Positions 1 through 7,281 of a stretch of DNA of 57,880 nt are shown piece after piece. The position numbers were made by a program, and so were the translations under genes. The stretch is taken from contig NZ_JAJERH010000019.1 in assembly GCF_016919725.2 (NCBI RefSeq), positions 1-57,880 of the forward strand. Direction: 5' to 3'. Position 1 is the first letter of the stretch. Each line of letters starts with the position of its first letter. Under the pieces are notes generated by a model. It was given only the letters and a program-made list of their open reading frames with translations, was not told where the DNA came from and searched no databases. The stretch is from Virgibacillus sp. AGTR. GTDB taxonomy: Bacteria > Bacillota > Bacilli > Bacillales > Amphibacillaceae.

Positions 1-30
1 AAAAAAGAGCTTGAATTTTTTCAAGCTCTT
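1..30 (-). terminator. rho-independent terminator of dnaI
   Basis: Read on the minus strand, an 11-bp perfect stem (AAGAGCTTGAA with TTCAAGCTCTT, loop of four A) is followed by six T. It starts 7 bases beyond the dnaI stop codon, so it ends the dnaB-dnaI transcript. Confidence 0.85.
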
Positions 31-37
31 TACTAGA

Positions 38-964
38 TTATTGTCTTCTATTTTCGGAATTTATATGGACTTCTTTACTAACTTGTTTCATTCTTTCAAT
101 AATACGACCAGCTTTGACTTGCTCTACACCACTTTTCGTTTGAGCAAGGTGATCTTCCAGCTGCCCCATACTATAATTGGAAGTGAAAAAAACTGGGAGT
201 CCTTCCATCATTCGATATTGTAGCAACGAACCGAGAATCTCATCTCGAAACCAGGAAGATTGCATTTCCGCGCCAATATCATCAAGCATTAAAACATCTG
301 CTTTTTTGAAGTAATCCAATTTTTTATTAACGGTATCGTCTTTCATCGAGGATTTTATCTCGCGTACAAACTCTGGCATATAAATGAGTGTAGAGGAAAT
401 ATGAAGTTCTTTTAATTTATTAGCCAATGCTCCTAAAAAATATGTTTTTCCTACTCCAAACGGGCCATAAAAGTAAATACCTTTTTCAGGTATTCCAGAT
501 TTTGCTTCTTCAACAAATTGCAACAAGTCTCGGACTGCCTTACTACGTTTTGGATCTGTATCGATATCATCAATAGCTGCTTCTAAGATTTGCTTAGGCA
601 TGTATAAGCTTTGCACTAACTTTTGTTGCTCTTGTTGTCTCTCATGATCTATACGAAGATGGCATTTTTCATAAGATAAATGTATCTCTTTTCCCTCTAC
701 ATATAGATTTGGAGAATATCCCTGAAGCATATTTTTACATTCAGCGAAGCAAGTACAATTATCACACTGTTTTGATTGTGACTTGTATTCATATAGTTTC
801 ATTAAGTTTTTATCAATTTCAGACTGTGGTAATTGAGGATGCTGAGATAGAAATACCGATATTTCAGGGTCACTTAAAATTTCATGCTTAATTTTTGTAT
901 AGTTTTCTTGAAAATTATTATTTCCCCTCATCCACTTTTTTAGTGAAGATTGTACTGGCTTCAT
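38..964 (-). CDS. dnaI: primosomal protein DnaI (helicase loader)
   Basis: AAA+ ATPase that loads the replicative helicase during chromosome initiation and restart, working with DnaB and DnaD. From the start chosen here (308 aa) a cysteine cluster in the N-terminal helicase-binding domain is seen at C67, C70, C72 and C76, with a further C101. The Walker A motif GPFGVGKT is at about 167-174 and Walker B VLMLDD at about 224-229. An in-frame ATG three codons upstream directly abuts the AAGGA ribosome site, so the ATG at 964, with a 9-base spacer, is the better start. It lies downstream of dnaB with a gap of about 20 bases, and this pair is the standard Bacillus arrangement. The family is clear; only the start is uncertain. 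Confidence 0.95.
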   Translation of the reverse strand: MKPVQSSLKKWMRGNNNFQENYTKIKHEILSDPEISVFLSQHPQLPQSEIDKNLMKLYEYKSQSKQCDNCTCFAECKNMLQGYSPNLYVEGKEIHLSYEKCHLRIDHERQQEQQKLVQSLYMPKQILEAAIDDIDTDPKRSKAVRDLLQFVEEAKSGIPEKGIYFYGPFGVGKTYFLGALANKLKELHISSTLIYMPEFVREIKSSMKDDTVNKKLDYFKKADVLMLDDIGAEMQSSWFRDEILGSLLQYRMMEGLPVFFTSNYSMGQLEDHLAQTKSGVEQVKAGRIIERMKQVSKEVHINSENRRQ

Positions 965-985
965 TTCAATCATCCTTAATCATGC

Positions 986-2329
986 TTATTTATTGTTACT
1001 AGAATATTGCCTTAGCAATTCCTCTAATTCACGCTGTTCCTTCGCTTCGTCGATTTCCTCTTCTTTGGTAGCAGTCGCCTGTAGTTGTTTTTTCTTTTGC
1101 TCTTTAAACCAGTCTGGAATAACCTCTTTTTTGTTTCTTACACCATAACCACTATTGGTTTTTTTAACTTTTTGGTAGCTATCTTTTTCTTTCTTTGCAA
1201 ATGCCATAGCCTCTTTTGCAGTTTGTAAATTCGCTCTTGACCAATGACTGGCAATTTTTTCTACATATGCTTTAGATAATTTCATATTGGATTGCAGCAA
1301 AACGTAATGAATTAACACATTCATAACTGGTGATGGCAGACCTTGTGACGTCATAATATCACGAATCAATCGCAAATCTTGCTCTGAAGCATGGTTCCCG
1401 CTAGATAAATCTTCTAGCAATTGTCTAGGAGAAATGGTTTCTAATTGCTCAATTAATTGCTCCTCTTTAGTGAGTGGCTGTTTGGATTTTGAAGTAGCGT
1501 TTTTCATTTGACTTGTTTTAGCTGAAAGTCTTATATTATTCCCTCTATACTTTTGCTTAAATACATCGTGACACGCCGCTTTAAACTCTTCTGTATTTAA
1601 ACAATTTTCCTCCGTTAAAGCCCATAATACCGATTTTTCAATATCATGGGACTCTAAATTATACAGAAACATCATTTGCGAAATGAGTTTTCGATTTTGA
1701 GTAGTAAGTACTTTTCTTATAGGTATCATACGCTGTTTTAAAGCATGCTCCATCCACGAAAAATCTACATCCAGCATATCCAATTCAGCTTCTTCCACAT
1801 CCATATTTTCTTGCTGGTACGATGGTGTTACCGTTTCAAAGACATCCTGGAACGTAGCTGTAATGTTTACACCAAAGGACTCGTTTGGTGATGGAGTGAA
1901 ATGCTGCTTTAAAAATTGAAATTTATCATTACCTATATGATGATACAGCAGCTGTGAAAGCATTGGATCTTTAAAAAAATGCGCTGGTGAAAATAACTGT
2001 TGTAATTCATACGTAAAAACATTATTCGACCCTTCCGATCTTTTAAATGTTTTTAACATTCCAATTGCTTCTAGTTTTAATCTGGCGCTATAGATCTCAT
2101 CTAATGGTAAATTTAAATAATTCATCAATGTATGGTGTGTTTGGGGTTCTGATTTATTAAGCTGTAATTCGATTTCATGAAGAAGTGTTTGATATAATGT
2201 GACCGCTTGAATTCCAATTAACGGTTGGTACAAATGCGTTAGGGATTTAGCATAATCTACCGGTAGTGTTTCTTTAAGTACAACATAATATCCTTCAACA
2301 GGTAAAATCTTTCCTATCCTGTTCACCAT
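986..2329 (-). CDS. dnaB: replication initiation and membrane attachment protein DnaB
   Basis: Gram-positive DnaB (not the helicase) acts with DnaD and DnaI to load the helicase at oriC and at stalled forks, and is membrane associated. The 447-residue length is close to the usual 450-475. The C-terminal DDBH2 domain carries the signature Tyr-x3-Ile-x3-Trp at 355-363 (YVEKIASHW). The C-terminus is rich in Lys, Glu and Gln, as in the family. An AAAGGA site precedes the ATG. It sits between nrdR and dnaI, 32 bases after nrdR, and is probably one transcription unit with both. No truncation is seen. Confidence 0.93.
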   Translation of the reverse strand: MVNRIGKILPVEGYYVVLKETLPVDYAKSLTHLYQPLIGIQAVTLYQTLLHEIELQLNKSEPQTHHTLMNYLNLPLDEIYSARLKLEAIGMLKTFKRSEGSNNVFTYELQQLFSPAHFFKDPMLSQLLYHHIGNDKFQFLKQHFTPSPNESFGVNITATFQDVFETVTPSYQQENMDVEEAELDMLDVDFSWMEHALKQRMIPIRKVLTTQNRKLISQMMFLYNLESHDIEKSVLWALTEENCLNTEEFKAACHDVFKQKYRGNNIRLSAKTSQMKNATSKSKQPLTKEEQLIEQLETISPRQLLEDLSSGNHASEQDLRLIRDIMTSQGLPSPVMNVLIHYVLLQSNMKLSKAYVEKIASHWSRANLQTAKEAMAFAKKEKDSYQKVKKTNSGYGVRNKKEVIPDWFKEQKKKQLQATATKEEEIDEAKEQRELEELLRQYSSNNK

Positions 2330-2361
2330 TGCTCTAATCCTTTCATTTAAGCATATAATGT

Positions 2362-2823
2362 TTATTTATTCTCTGTATTAATTAAGTCTTTTAATTCATC
2401 AAGAAAAACGCTAATATCTTTAAATTGACGGTACACAGAAGCAAAACGAACATAAGCTACTTCATCCACTTTTGAAAGTCGATCCATAACCCTTTCGCCT
2501 ACCTCTTTACTATCAATTTCTGATACTCCTTCATTACGCAGTTCTTTTTCTACCTCAACTGCAATTTCCTCTATTTTTTCTAGTGGAACCGGTCGTTTTT
2601 CACAAGCTCTGATTAAGCCTCGTATTAATTTCTCACGATTGAATTCTTGGCGCACTCCATCCTTCTTTACAACAATTAAGGGAACATCTTCAATTCGTTC
2701 AAATGTTGTAAATCGAAAGCCACACTGCTCACATTCCCTACGTCTACGGATGGATTGTCCTTCTTCAATTGGTCTCGAATCTAGTACCTTTGTGCTTTTG
2801 TTATGGCAATTTGAACACCTCAT
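2362..2823 (-). CDS. nrdR: transcriptional repressor NrdR
   Basis: NrdR represses ribonucleotide reductase genes by sensing ATP/dATP through an ATP-cone. The protein begins MRCSNC and has the zinc ribbon C3, C6, C31 and C34, the SRP and RRRREC stretch typical of the family, then an ATP-cone over about residues 49-139. Length is 153 aa against 152 in B. subtilis. Upstream in-frame TTG (2832) and GTG (2838) codons exist; the GTG overlaps the GAGGAG site and is unlikely, while the TTG has reasonable spacing. I chose the ATG because family members start at the zinc ribbon. It is co-directional with dnaB-dnaI. Confidence 0.95.
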   Translation of the reverse strand: MRCSNCHNKSTKVLDSRPIEEGQSIRRRRECEQCGFRFTTFERIEDVPLIVVKKDGVRQEFNREKLIRGLIRACEKRPVPLEKIEEIAVEVEKELRNEGVSEIDSKEVGERVMDRLSKVDEVAYVRFASVYRQFKDISVFLDELKDLINTENK

Positions 2824-2847
2824 ACCGTTCAACCCCACTCCTCATGT

Positions 2848-3246
2848 CTACCTATGCATGTCTTGTTTTGTAATGATTGGTAACTCTTTACTTATTTCGT
2901 TATAAAGTCGCTGTATTACCTTTGTACTATAGCCAAAATCAAATGGTAAAATCGATTCCGTAGTTACGGAAAAATCTATTGCAGTTTGATAGGGACGTAC
3001 CATTATAATAGTTGCAATGATAAATGCCTTTTTTCCCTTTTTTATATTTACACTGATTTCACCATGTTCTTTCGATATTGAATGTAGTTGATACGTATCA
3101 GAACGTCTGAACATATCTTCTAGCGTACCCATTCCTTTATCTCTGGTTGTTTTATAATAATGTGTTTGGAGTGAGGTATCCCAATGGTTATCTCTAGTTT
3201 CAGCATGGTTGCTAAAAAATTTGGCCATCGTATTTCGTAACGACAT
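2848..3246 (-). CDS. conserved small cytosolic protein, function unknown
   Basis: A 132-residue soluble protein with no signal peptide or membrane segment. I recognise it only as a conserved Bacillaceae cytosolic protein near nrdR. The first ~40 residues are polar (His/Thr/Lys rich), followed by a hydrophobic beta-rich core around AFIIATIIMV. The start ATG at 3246 has a GGGGTG site; an in-frame start three codons earlier overlaps that site. It is the first gene of the nrdR-dnaB-dnaI group, 24 bases before the chosen nrdR start. No catalytic motif is visible. Confidence 0.8.
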   Translation of the reverse strand: MSLRNTMAKFFSNHAETRDNHWDTSLQTHYYKTTRDKGMGTLEDMFRRSDTYQLHSISKEHGEISVNIKKGKKAFIIATIIMVRPYQTAIDFSVTTESILPFDFGYSTKVIQRLYNEISKELPIITKQDMHR

Positions 3247-3360
3247 TCTCAACACCCCAATTGCGTATATTTTTCATATGTATAGTATTACTATATTAAC
3301 ATGTTTTGCTTAAAACCTCTAACAGAAATAATTCGCTGTTAACTTCATAGTTTCAGAGAA

Positions 3361-3552
3361 CAAAAGCCCAAGCGCTCGATTAGAAACGTAGTGACTGGAG
3401 CGAGGCAACGGAGATAAAGGTATTACGGTGAGCTTGCGAGCCGATGATAACTTAGATTAGGGTGATTCGTGGAGTCGCCTCGTTTCTGGAGCTGGACGTA
3501 GCTCAACACGCGCCTATTTATCCACACGACTAATTTTATAATTTCTTAGACA
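3361..3552. repeat. dispersed repeat family A, copy 1
   Basis: About 192 bp sharing strings such as AGAAACGTAG, CAACGGAGATAAAGG, GAGCTTGCGAGCC and CTATTTATCCA with copies at 10364, 32549 and 48094, all in this orientation. It contains an internal hairpin (GGYGA/TCGCC) and a pairing AGAAACG/CGTTTCT. It fills the gene-free stretch 3256-3554 and ends 3 bases before the speD terminator. No ORF and no clear terminal inverted repeat are seen. Confidence 0.85.
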
Positions 3553-3554
3553 GT

Positions 3555-3603
3555 AAAAAAGGTCGATATTCTGCTGCAAGTTCCACAGACCATCGACCTT
3601 TTT
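3555..3603 (-). terminator. terminator of speD
   Basis: AAAAAGGTCGAT at 3556-3567 pairs with ATCGACCTTTTT at 3592-3603; the A/T tracts make it usable on both strands. It lies 20 bases past the speD stop. Confidence 0.8.
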
Positions 3604-3622
3604 GTACTTATTGAACTATTCA

Positions 3623-4003
3623 TTAAGCCTTTTTACGACTTTCCTTTATATTAACAGAACCTAGCCCTCGTGGTATTTCAACTTTTTCAAAACGCTTTGC
3701 CTCAAGTGCATTTGCAATATACTGAGCCGCTATATTCGGATCGATAACCTCCCCGCATGTGTATACATCTATACTCGCATACCCATGTTCAGGAAAGCTA
3801 TGAATCGTTAAATGCGATTCTGAAATAATGACTACACCGCTCACGCCATGTGGGGCAAATTTGTGAAAAGCAACCTCACGAATCTCAGCTCCTGCTTTTA
3901 AAGCAGCATCCACAAAAATTCGTTCGATTAAACGCATATCATTTAATTTATTAACATTGCACTGCCAAAGTTCCGCAATAACGTGCCTTCCCATTGTATC
4001 CAT
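3623..4003 (-). CDS. speD: S-adenosylmethionine decarboxylase proenzyme
   Basis: Makes decarboxylated AdoMet for spermidine synthesis. The 126-residue proenzyme belongs to the short bacterial (class 1B) type. The self-cleavage serine S63 lies in [10 protein letters not shown]; the processing and catalytic residues H68 and C83 are also present at the expected numbers. Cleavage before S63 would give a pyruvoyl group. The start is fixed by MDTMGRHV, conserved in Bacillus, and an AGGGGG ribosome site with a 7-base spacer. It lies downstream of gapB, as in B. subtilis, but after a 203-base gap with a structured leader. Confidence 0.97.
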   Translation of the reverse strand: MDTMGRHVIAELWQCNVNKLNDMRLIERIFVDAALKAGAEIREVAFHKFAPHGVSGVVIISESHLTIHSFPEHGYASIDVYTCGEVIDPNIAAQYIANALEAKRFEKVEIPRGLGSVNIKESRKKA

Positions 4004-4010
4004 GTATTTA

Positions 4011-4098
4011 TCCCCCTCATGGTATTGTTTCTTGAAGCCCTACTTTCTGCCACGGGGGAAAGTTAGTCCGATGAGGTCCTAACCCTTTAAGCAGAAAA
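4011..4098 (-). promoter_or_regulatory. candidate structured 5' leader of speD
   Basis: Between gapB and speD, read on the minus strand, TTTCTGC (4097-4091) pairs with GCAGAAA (4050-4044), and inside it GTTAG (4083-4079) pairs with CTAAC (4066-4062). A TTCCCCC segment (4060-4054) is complementary to the GGGGGA ribosome site of speD at 4011-4016, so an alternative fold could hide the site. The pairings are seen; the regulatory role and any ligand are inference. Confidence 0.5.
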
Positions 4099-4206
4099 AC
4101 AAATTAATCAAGAATACAACGAAAAGTATAACCTGTTTCACAGACATTTGCAATATTTTTCACATTGCTTAGACAGTACATGTATATGCACTAATGAACA
4201 TTCCAG

Positions 4207-5238
4207 TTAGCTAATTTGCGCTTGTTTTTGATAAAGGTAACTTCCAACATACTTTGTTAAATCGATCACTCGTTTGGAGTAACCCCACTCATTATCATAC
4301 CAAGCAAGAACCTTTACTTTATGATTATCCATTACCATCGTAGATAAACCATCAACAACTGCTGAAAAATCAGTTGTAGTATAATCAATTGAAACCAATG
4401 GTTCTTCACTATAGCTAACTATACCTTTAAAATCTGTTTCTTGAGCTTGTTTAAAAATATGATTAACCTCTTCAACCGAAATGGAATTCTTTACATCGAC
4501 AACCAAATCAACTAGGGATACATTAGGTGTTGGTACACGTAATGCCATTCCATGTAATCTTCCGTTTAAGTGTGGGATTACTTCTCCTAGTGCCTTCGCA
4601 GCACCAGTAGACGTAGGAATAATAGATTGTGTGCAACCCCGAGCTCGTCTAAGATCCTTGTGCGGGTTATCTATATTCTTTTGATCATTTGTAAATGCAT
4701 GCACTGTGGTCATTAATCCATTTTCAATTGAAAAATGGTCGTCAATTATTTTGACAATCGGTGCTAAACAGTTTGTTGTACATGATGCATTTGATATTAC
4801 ATCATCCTTTTCTGGATTATATACTCCTTCGTTTACTCCCATAACAATAGTTTGATCAACTTCCTTACCAGGTGCAGTAATCACTACTTTTTTCGCTCCA
4901 GCACGAATGTGCCCTCCTGCACTTTCTTTCGTTTTAAATTTTCCTGTTGCTTCAATAACAATATCGATATTTAACTCATCCCACGGTAAATTTTCAGGAA
5001 CACGAGAATTTACAAGTTTAATTTTCTTATCACTAATCATAATTCCTTCATTAACCGCTTTCACTTCTTTATCAAAAATACCGTGAACACTATCGTATTT
5101 AATAAGATGCGCCAGTGTCTCTGCAGGATAACTTGCATTTATAGCAACAACTTCAAGTTGTTCATCCAAAATCGCTTGACGAAATACCATTCGTCCGATT
5201 CGTCCAAATCCATTTATAGCAACACGAGTTTTATTCAT
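4207..5238 (-). CDS. gapB: glyceraldehyde-3-phosphate dehydrogenase 2, gluconeogenic (GapB type)
   Basis: Oxidoreductase of central carbon metabolism; the GapB type works in gluconeogenesis and prefers NADP. The 343-residue protein has the N-terminal Rossmann motif INGFGRIGR and the catalytic ASCTTNCLAP with C153. The segment INASYPAETLAHLIKYDS, where NAD-type GapA usually has an Asp-containing NDL stretch, is the GapB signature. The start at 5238 has GGGAGG with a 7-base spacer; an in-frame codon upstream lies in front of that site. A CcpN-like operator overlaps the likely -10 box. It probably shares a transcript with speD. Confidence 0.96.
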   Translation of the reverse strand: MNKTRVAINGFGRIGRMVFRQAILDEQLEVVAINASYPAETLAHLIKYDSVHGIFDKEVKAVNEGIMISDKKIKLVNSRVPENLPWDELNIDIVIEATGKFKTKESAGGHIRAGAKKVVITAPGKEVDQTIVMGVNEGVYNPEKDDVISNASCTTNCLAPIVKIIDDHFSIENGLMTTVHAFTNDQKNIDNPHKDLRRARGCTQSIIPTSTGAAKALGEVIPHLNGRLHGMALRVPTPNVSLVDLVVDVKNSISVEEVNHIFKQAQETDFKGIVSYSEEPLVSIDYTTTDFSAVVDGLSTMVMDNHKVKVLAWYDNEWGYSKRVIDLTKYVGSYLYQKQAQIS

Positions 5239-5287
5239 ACAAAGTCCTCCCACTATAAGTTATACTTTTTCTCTTTATTTATTAATT

Positions 5288-5298
5288 AGTATAACACA
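5288..5298 (-). promoter_or_regulatory. CcpN-like operator / -10 region of gapB
   Basis: On the minus strand TGTGTTATACT matches every position of the published CcpN consensus TRTGHYATAYW. It lies 50 bases upstream of the gapB start and includes TATACT, a plausible -10 box. CcpN represses gapB during growth on glucose in B. subtilis. Only one site was found. Confidence 0.5.
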
Positions 5299-5418
5299 TT
5301 AGGAGGTATATGTGTGTTTTATTTTAGATTTATCCAGATATTTTAGTTTTCAAACAATTAACCAAAGGTATTAATGTGTTTGAGATTAAAAAAGAGCAAG
5401 AACAAACGTATGTAATAT

Positions 5419-5555
5419 TGTGAAATTTAAATCAGTTGGGGTAAGCAATACCTCAACTGATTGTTAGTGGAACCAATCGGACATTTACTGGCAGTCGATC
5501 CATATTGGGTTCACTTTATTGCTTAAAGTGGGGATCTTACTGCCAGTAAATACGA
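5419..5555 (-). repeat. dispersed structured repeat family C, copy 1
   Basis: Read on the minus strand, a long hairpin (TTTACTGGCAGT at 5550-5539 with ACTGCCAGTAAA at 5495-5484, 12 perfect pairs) contains a smaller one (CACTTTA/TAAAGTG). It is followed by GTCCGATTGGTTC and a second hairpin, AATCAGTTG with CAACTGATT (5462-5454 and 5438-5430). Related to copies at 17499, 34580 and 36750. It occupies much of the gene-free stretch 5239-5831. Confidence 0.75.
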
Positions 5556-5583
5556 GATCCATTTATAAGCCAAACAACATAAT

Positions 5584-5631
5584 ACCGACCCTCGGAAGTT
5601 AGATTTTTCACTCTAACTTCACGGGGTCGGT
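5584..5631 (-). terminator. probable terminator downstream of coaE
   Basis: A long two-part hairpin: ACCGACCC (5584-5591) with GGGTCGGT (5624-5631) and, inside, GAAGTTAGA with TCTAACTTC. There is no strong U-tract, so it may stabilise a 3' end rather than terminate. The stretch 5632-5831 shows only a weak GAGAAGT/ACTTCTC pairing. Confidence 0.5.
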
Positions 5632-5831
5632 ATCAATCCGTTCGACTTTAGTTATGAAATGATGATTAGCTCCATTTAGTAATGGAAAATATCTAGACGA
5701 CTCCTTGAGGGAAAAGGGCACGGTAAGATCTATACTGAATGAGAAGTATTTACGCTACATTACTCAAGCACTTCTCTCATACTACACAAATCGGTTATAA
5801 TTTTTTTAGAAATGTAGGGTTTCTTTACAAG

Positions 5832-6431
5832 TTAACGAATTCCCCAAGTACGTAAGATTTCCTCCAGTTGTTCATAAGAAGCATGTTTTGTTCCATTGTT
5901 ATCAATAACAGCATCTGCCATAGCAGCTTTTTCTTTAACAGGTATTTGTGAAGCGATCCGCTGCTTGGCTTCTTTCTCAGAATAACCATTTCGCTTCATC
6001 AGTCTTTCGATTTGCACATGCTCATCAACATAGACAACAATTGTTTTATCAACTAGATAGGCTAGTTTGCTTTCAAATAGTAGTGGAATATCTAGAACGA
6101 CACACGCTGCTCCCGCTTTTACATAACCTTCTTTTCGCATTAGCATTTTTTCTCTTACGGCCGGATGAACGATATCGTTTAATTGCTTTCGCTTCGCTTC
6201 ATCTGCAAAAATAATTTCGCCTAATTTTTCACGATTGAGCGTTTTATCCTCTCGTAATACCTGTTTGCCAAAGGCTTCAATGATTTGATCGTAAGCTATC
6301 TCTCCCGGATTAACCACTTCTCTTGAGATTTTGTCGGCGTCGACAACTGGTATGTTATGATCGTCAAACATAAGGGATACGGTACTTTTACCACTAGCAA
6401 TACTTCCGGTTAATCCAATAATTAGTGCCAT
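5832..6431 (-). CDS. coaE: dephospho-CoA kinase
   Basis: Catalyses the last step of coenzyme A synthesis, phosphorylating the 3'-OH of dephospho-CoA with ATP. The 199-residue cytosolic enzyme has its P-loop GLTGSIASGKS at 6-16, followed by the substrate-site VVDADKI. The ribosome site AGAGGTGAGGA overlaps the mutM stop codon, 4 bases away, so translation is probably coupled to mutM. In B. subtilis ytaF lies between mutM and coaE; it is absent here. Confidence 0.96.
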   Translation of the reverse strand: MALIIGLTGSIASGKSTVSLMFDDHNIPVVDADKISREVVNPGEIAYDQIIEAFGKQVLREDKTLNREKLGEIIFADEAKRKQLNDIVHPAVREKMLMRKEGYVKAGAACVVLDIPLLFESKLAYLVDKTIVVYVDEHVQIERLMKRNGYSEKEAKQRIASQIPVKEKAAMADAVIDNNGTKHASYEQLEEILRTWGIR

Positions 6432-6435
6432 GTCC

Positions 6436-7269
6436 TCACCTCTTTAGTAGTTGGCAGGTTGTACAGATATGAGTGCCTCGTCCACCTATCTTCATTTTAA
6501 TAATTTGTTTACCACATTTTTTACATGCCTTATCCTCTTGTCCATAAACGAATAACTCTTGTTGAAACATCCCCATTTCTCCTTGACCATTTACATAAGA
6601 ACGTATCGTTGTCCCACCCTGTTTTACTGCTTCCTGAATGGTTACAATTGCCTGTTTGCGAACTTCTGTAATTTCTTTATGCGTTAGCTTATTAGCTTGC
6701 CGCAATGGGTGAACTCCTGCACGAAATAATGTTTCATCAACATAAATATTTCCCAATCCAGCGACAATTCCCTGATCAAGTAAGGCCGATTTAATAACTC
6801 GTTCTGTTTTTTTTAAATTATTTATAAAGTAATCCGTTGTAAATGCAGGATCAAAAGGATCTGGCCCTAATAAGTTTAATGGTTTACTTTTCATTTCTTC
6901 CCCTTTTTTGAAAAGGTGCATTGTTCCAAACTTACGAACATCATTATACCGAAGCTCTTCCCCATTCGTAAAAGAAAAAATAATATGGGTATGTTTCTTT
7001 AGTGGTTCAGACGACTTCGTAACACGATATTTACCTTCCATCCGTAAATGTGAAACTAATACGTAATCATCTAATTGGAATAATAGAAACTTTCCTTTCC
7101 GCAAAATATCATGTATTGTCTGTCCAACAAGTTCCATTTTAAATTGTTCCAAGTCATCAGGCCGTTTTATTATTTTTCCCCAATGAACATCAACATGATC
7201 GATTGTTTTATTTAAAACGAACTGTTTTAACGTTTTTCTAATCGTTTCAACTTCTGGTAATTCAGGCAT
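6436..7269 (-). CDS. mutM: formamidopyrimidine-DNA glycosylase
   Basis: Excises oxidised purines such as 8-oxoguanine and cleaves the abasic site. The protein begins MPELPEVE, with the catalytic N-terminal Pro (P2 of the ORF) and Glu (E3). The C-terminal zinc finger has C249, C252, C269 and C272 with the DNA-contacting R264 between them. Length 277 aa is normal. It has a GGAGAT-type site and lies 12 bases behind polA and 4 before coaE, forming a polA-mutM-coaE operon. Confidence 0.96.
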   Translation of the reverse strand: MPELPEVETIRKTLKQFVLNKTIDHVDVHWGKIIKRPDDLEQFKMELVGQTIHDILRKGKFLLFQLDDYVLVSHLRMEGKYRVTKSSEPLKKHTHIIFSFTNGEELRYNDVRKFGTMHLFKKGEEMKSKPLNLLGPDPFDPAFTTDYFINNLKKTERVIKSALLDQGIVAGLGNIYVDETLFRAGVHPLRQANKLTHKEITEVRKQAIVTIQEAVKQGGTTIRSYVNGQGEMGMFQQELFVYGQEDKACKKCGKQIIKMKIGGRGTHICTTCQLLKR

Positions 7270-7281
7270 CTTATTATCTCC

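Noticed and set aside
3361-3552. CRISPR array
   Set aside because: Family A copies are dispersed over 45 kb, not spaced in tandem, and have no spacers between short repeats.
4044-4098. Hammerhead-like core (CGATGAGG followed by GAAA) on the plus strand before speD
   Set aside because: The first core base is wrong (CGATGA not CTGATGA), and stems I-III do not form; a minus-strand speD leader explains the pairings better.
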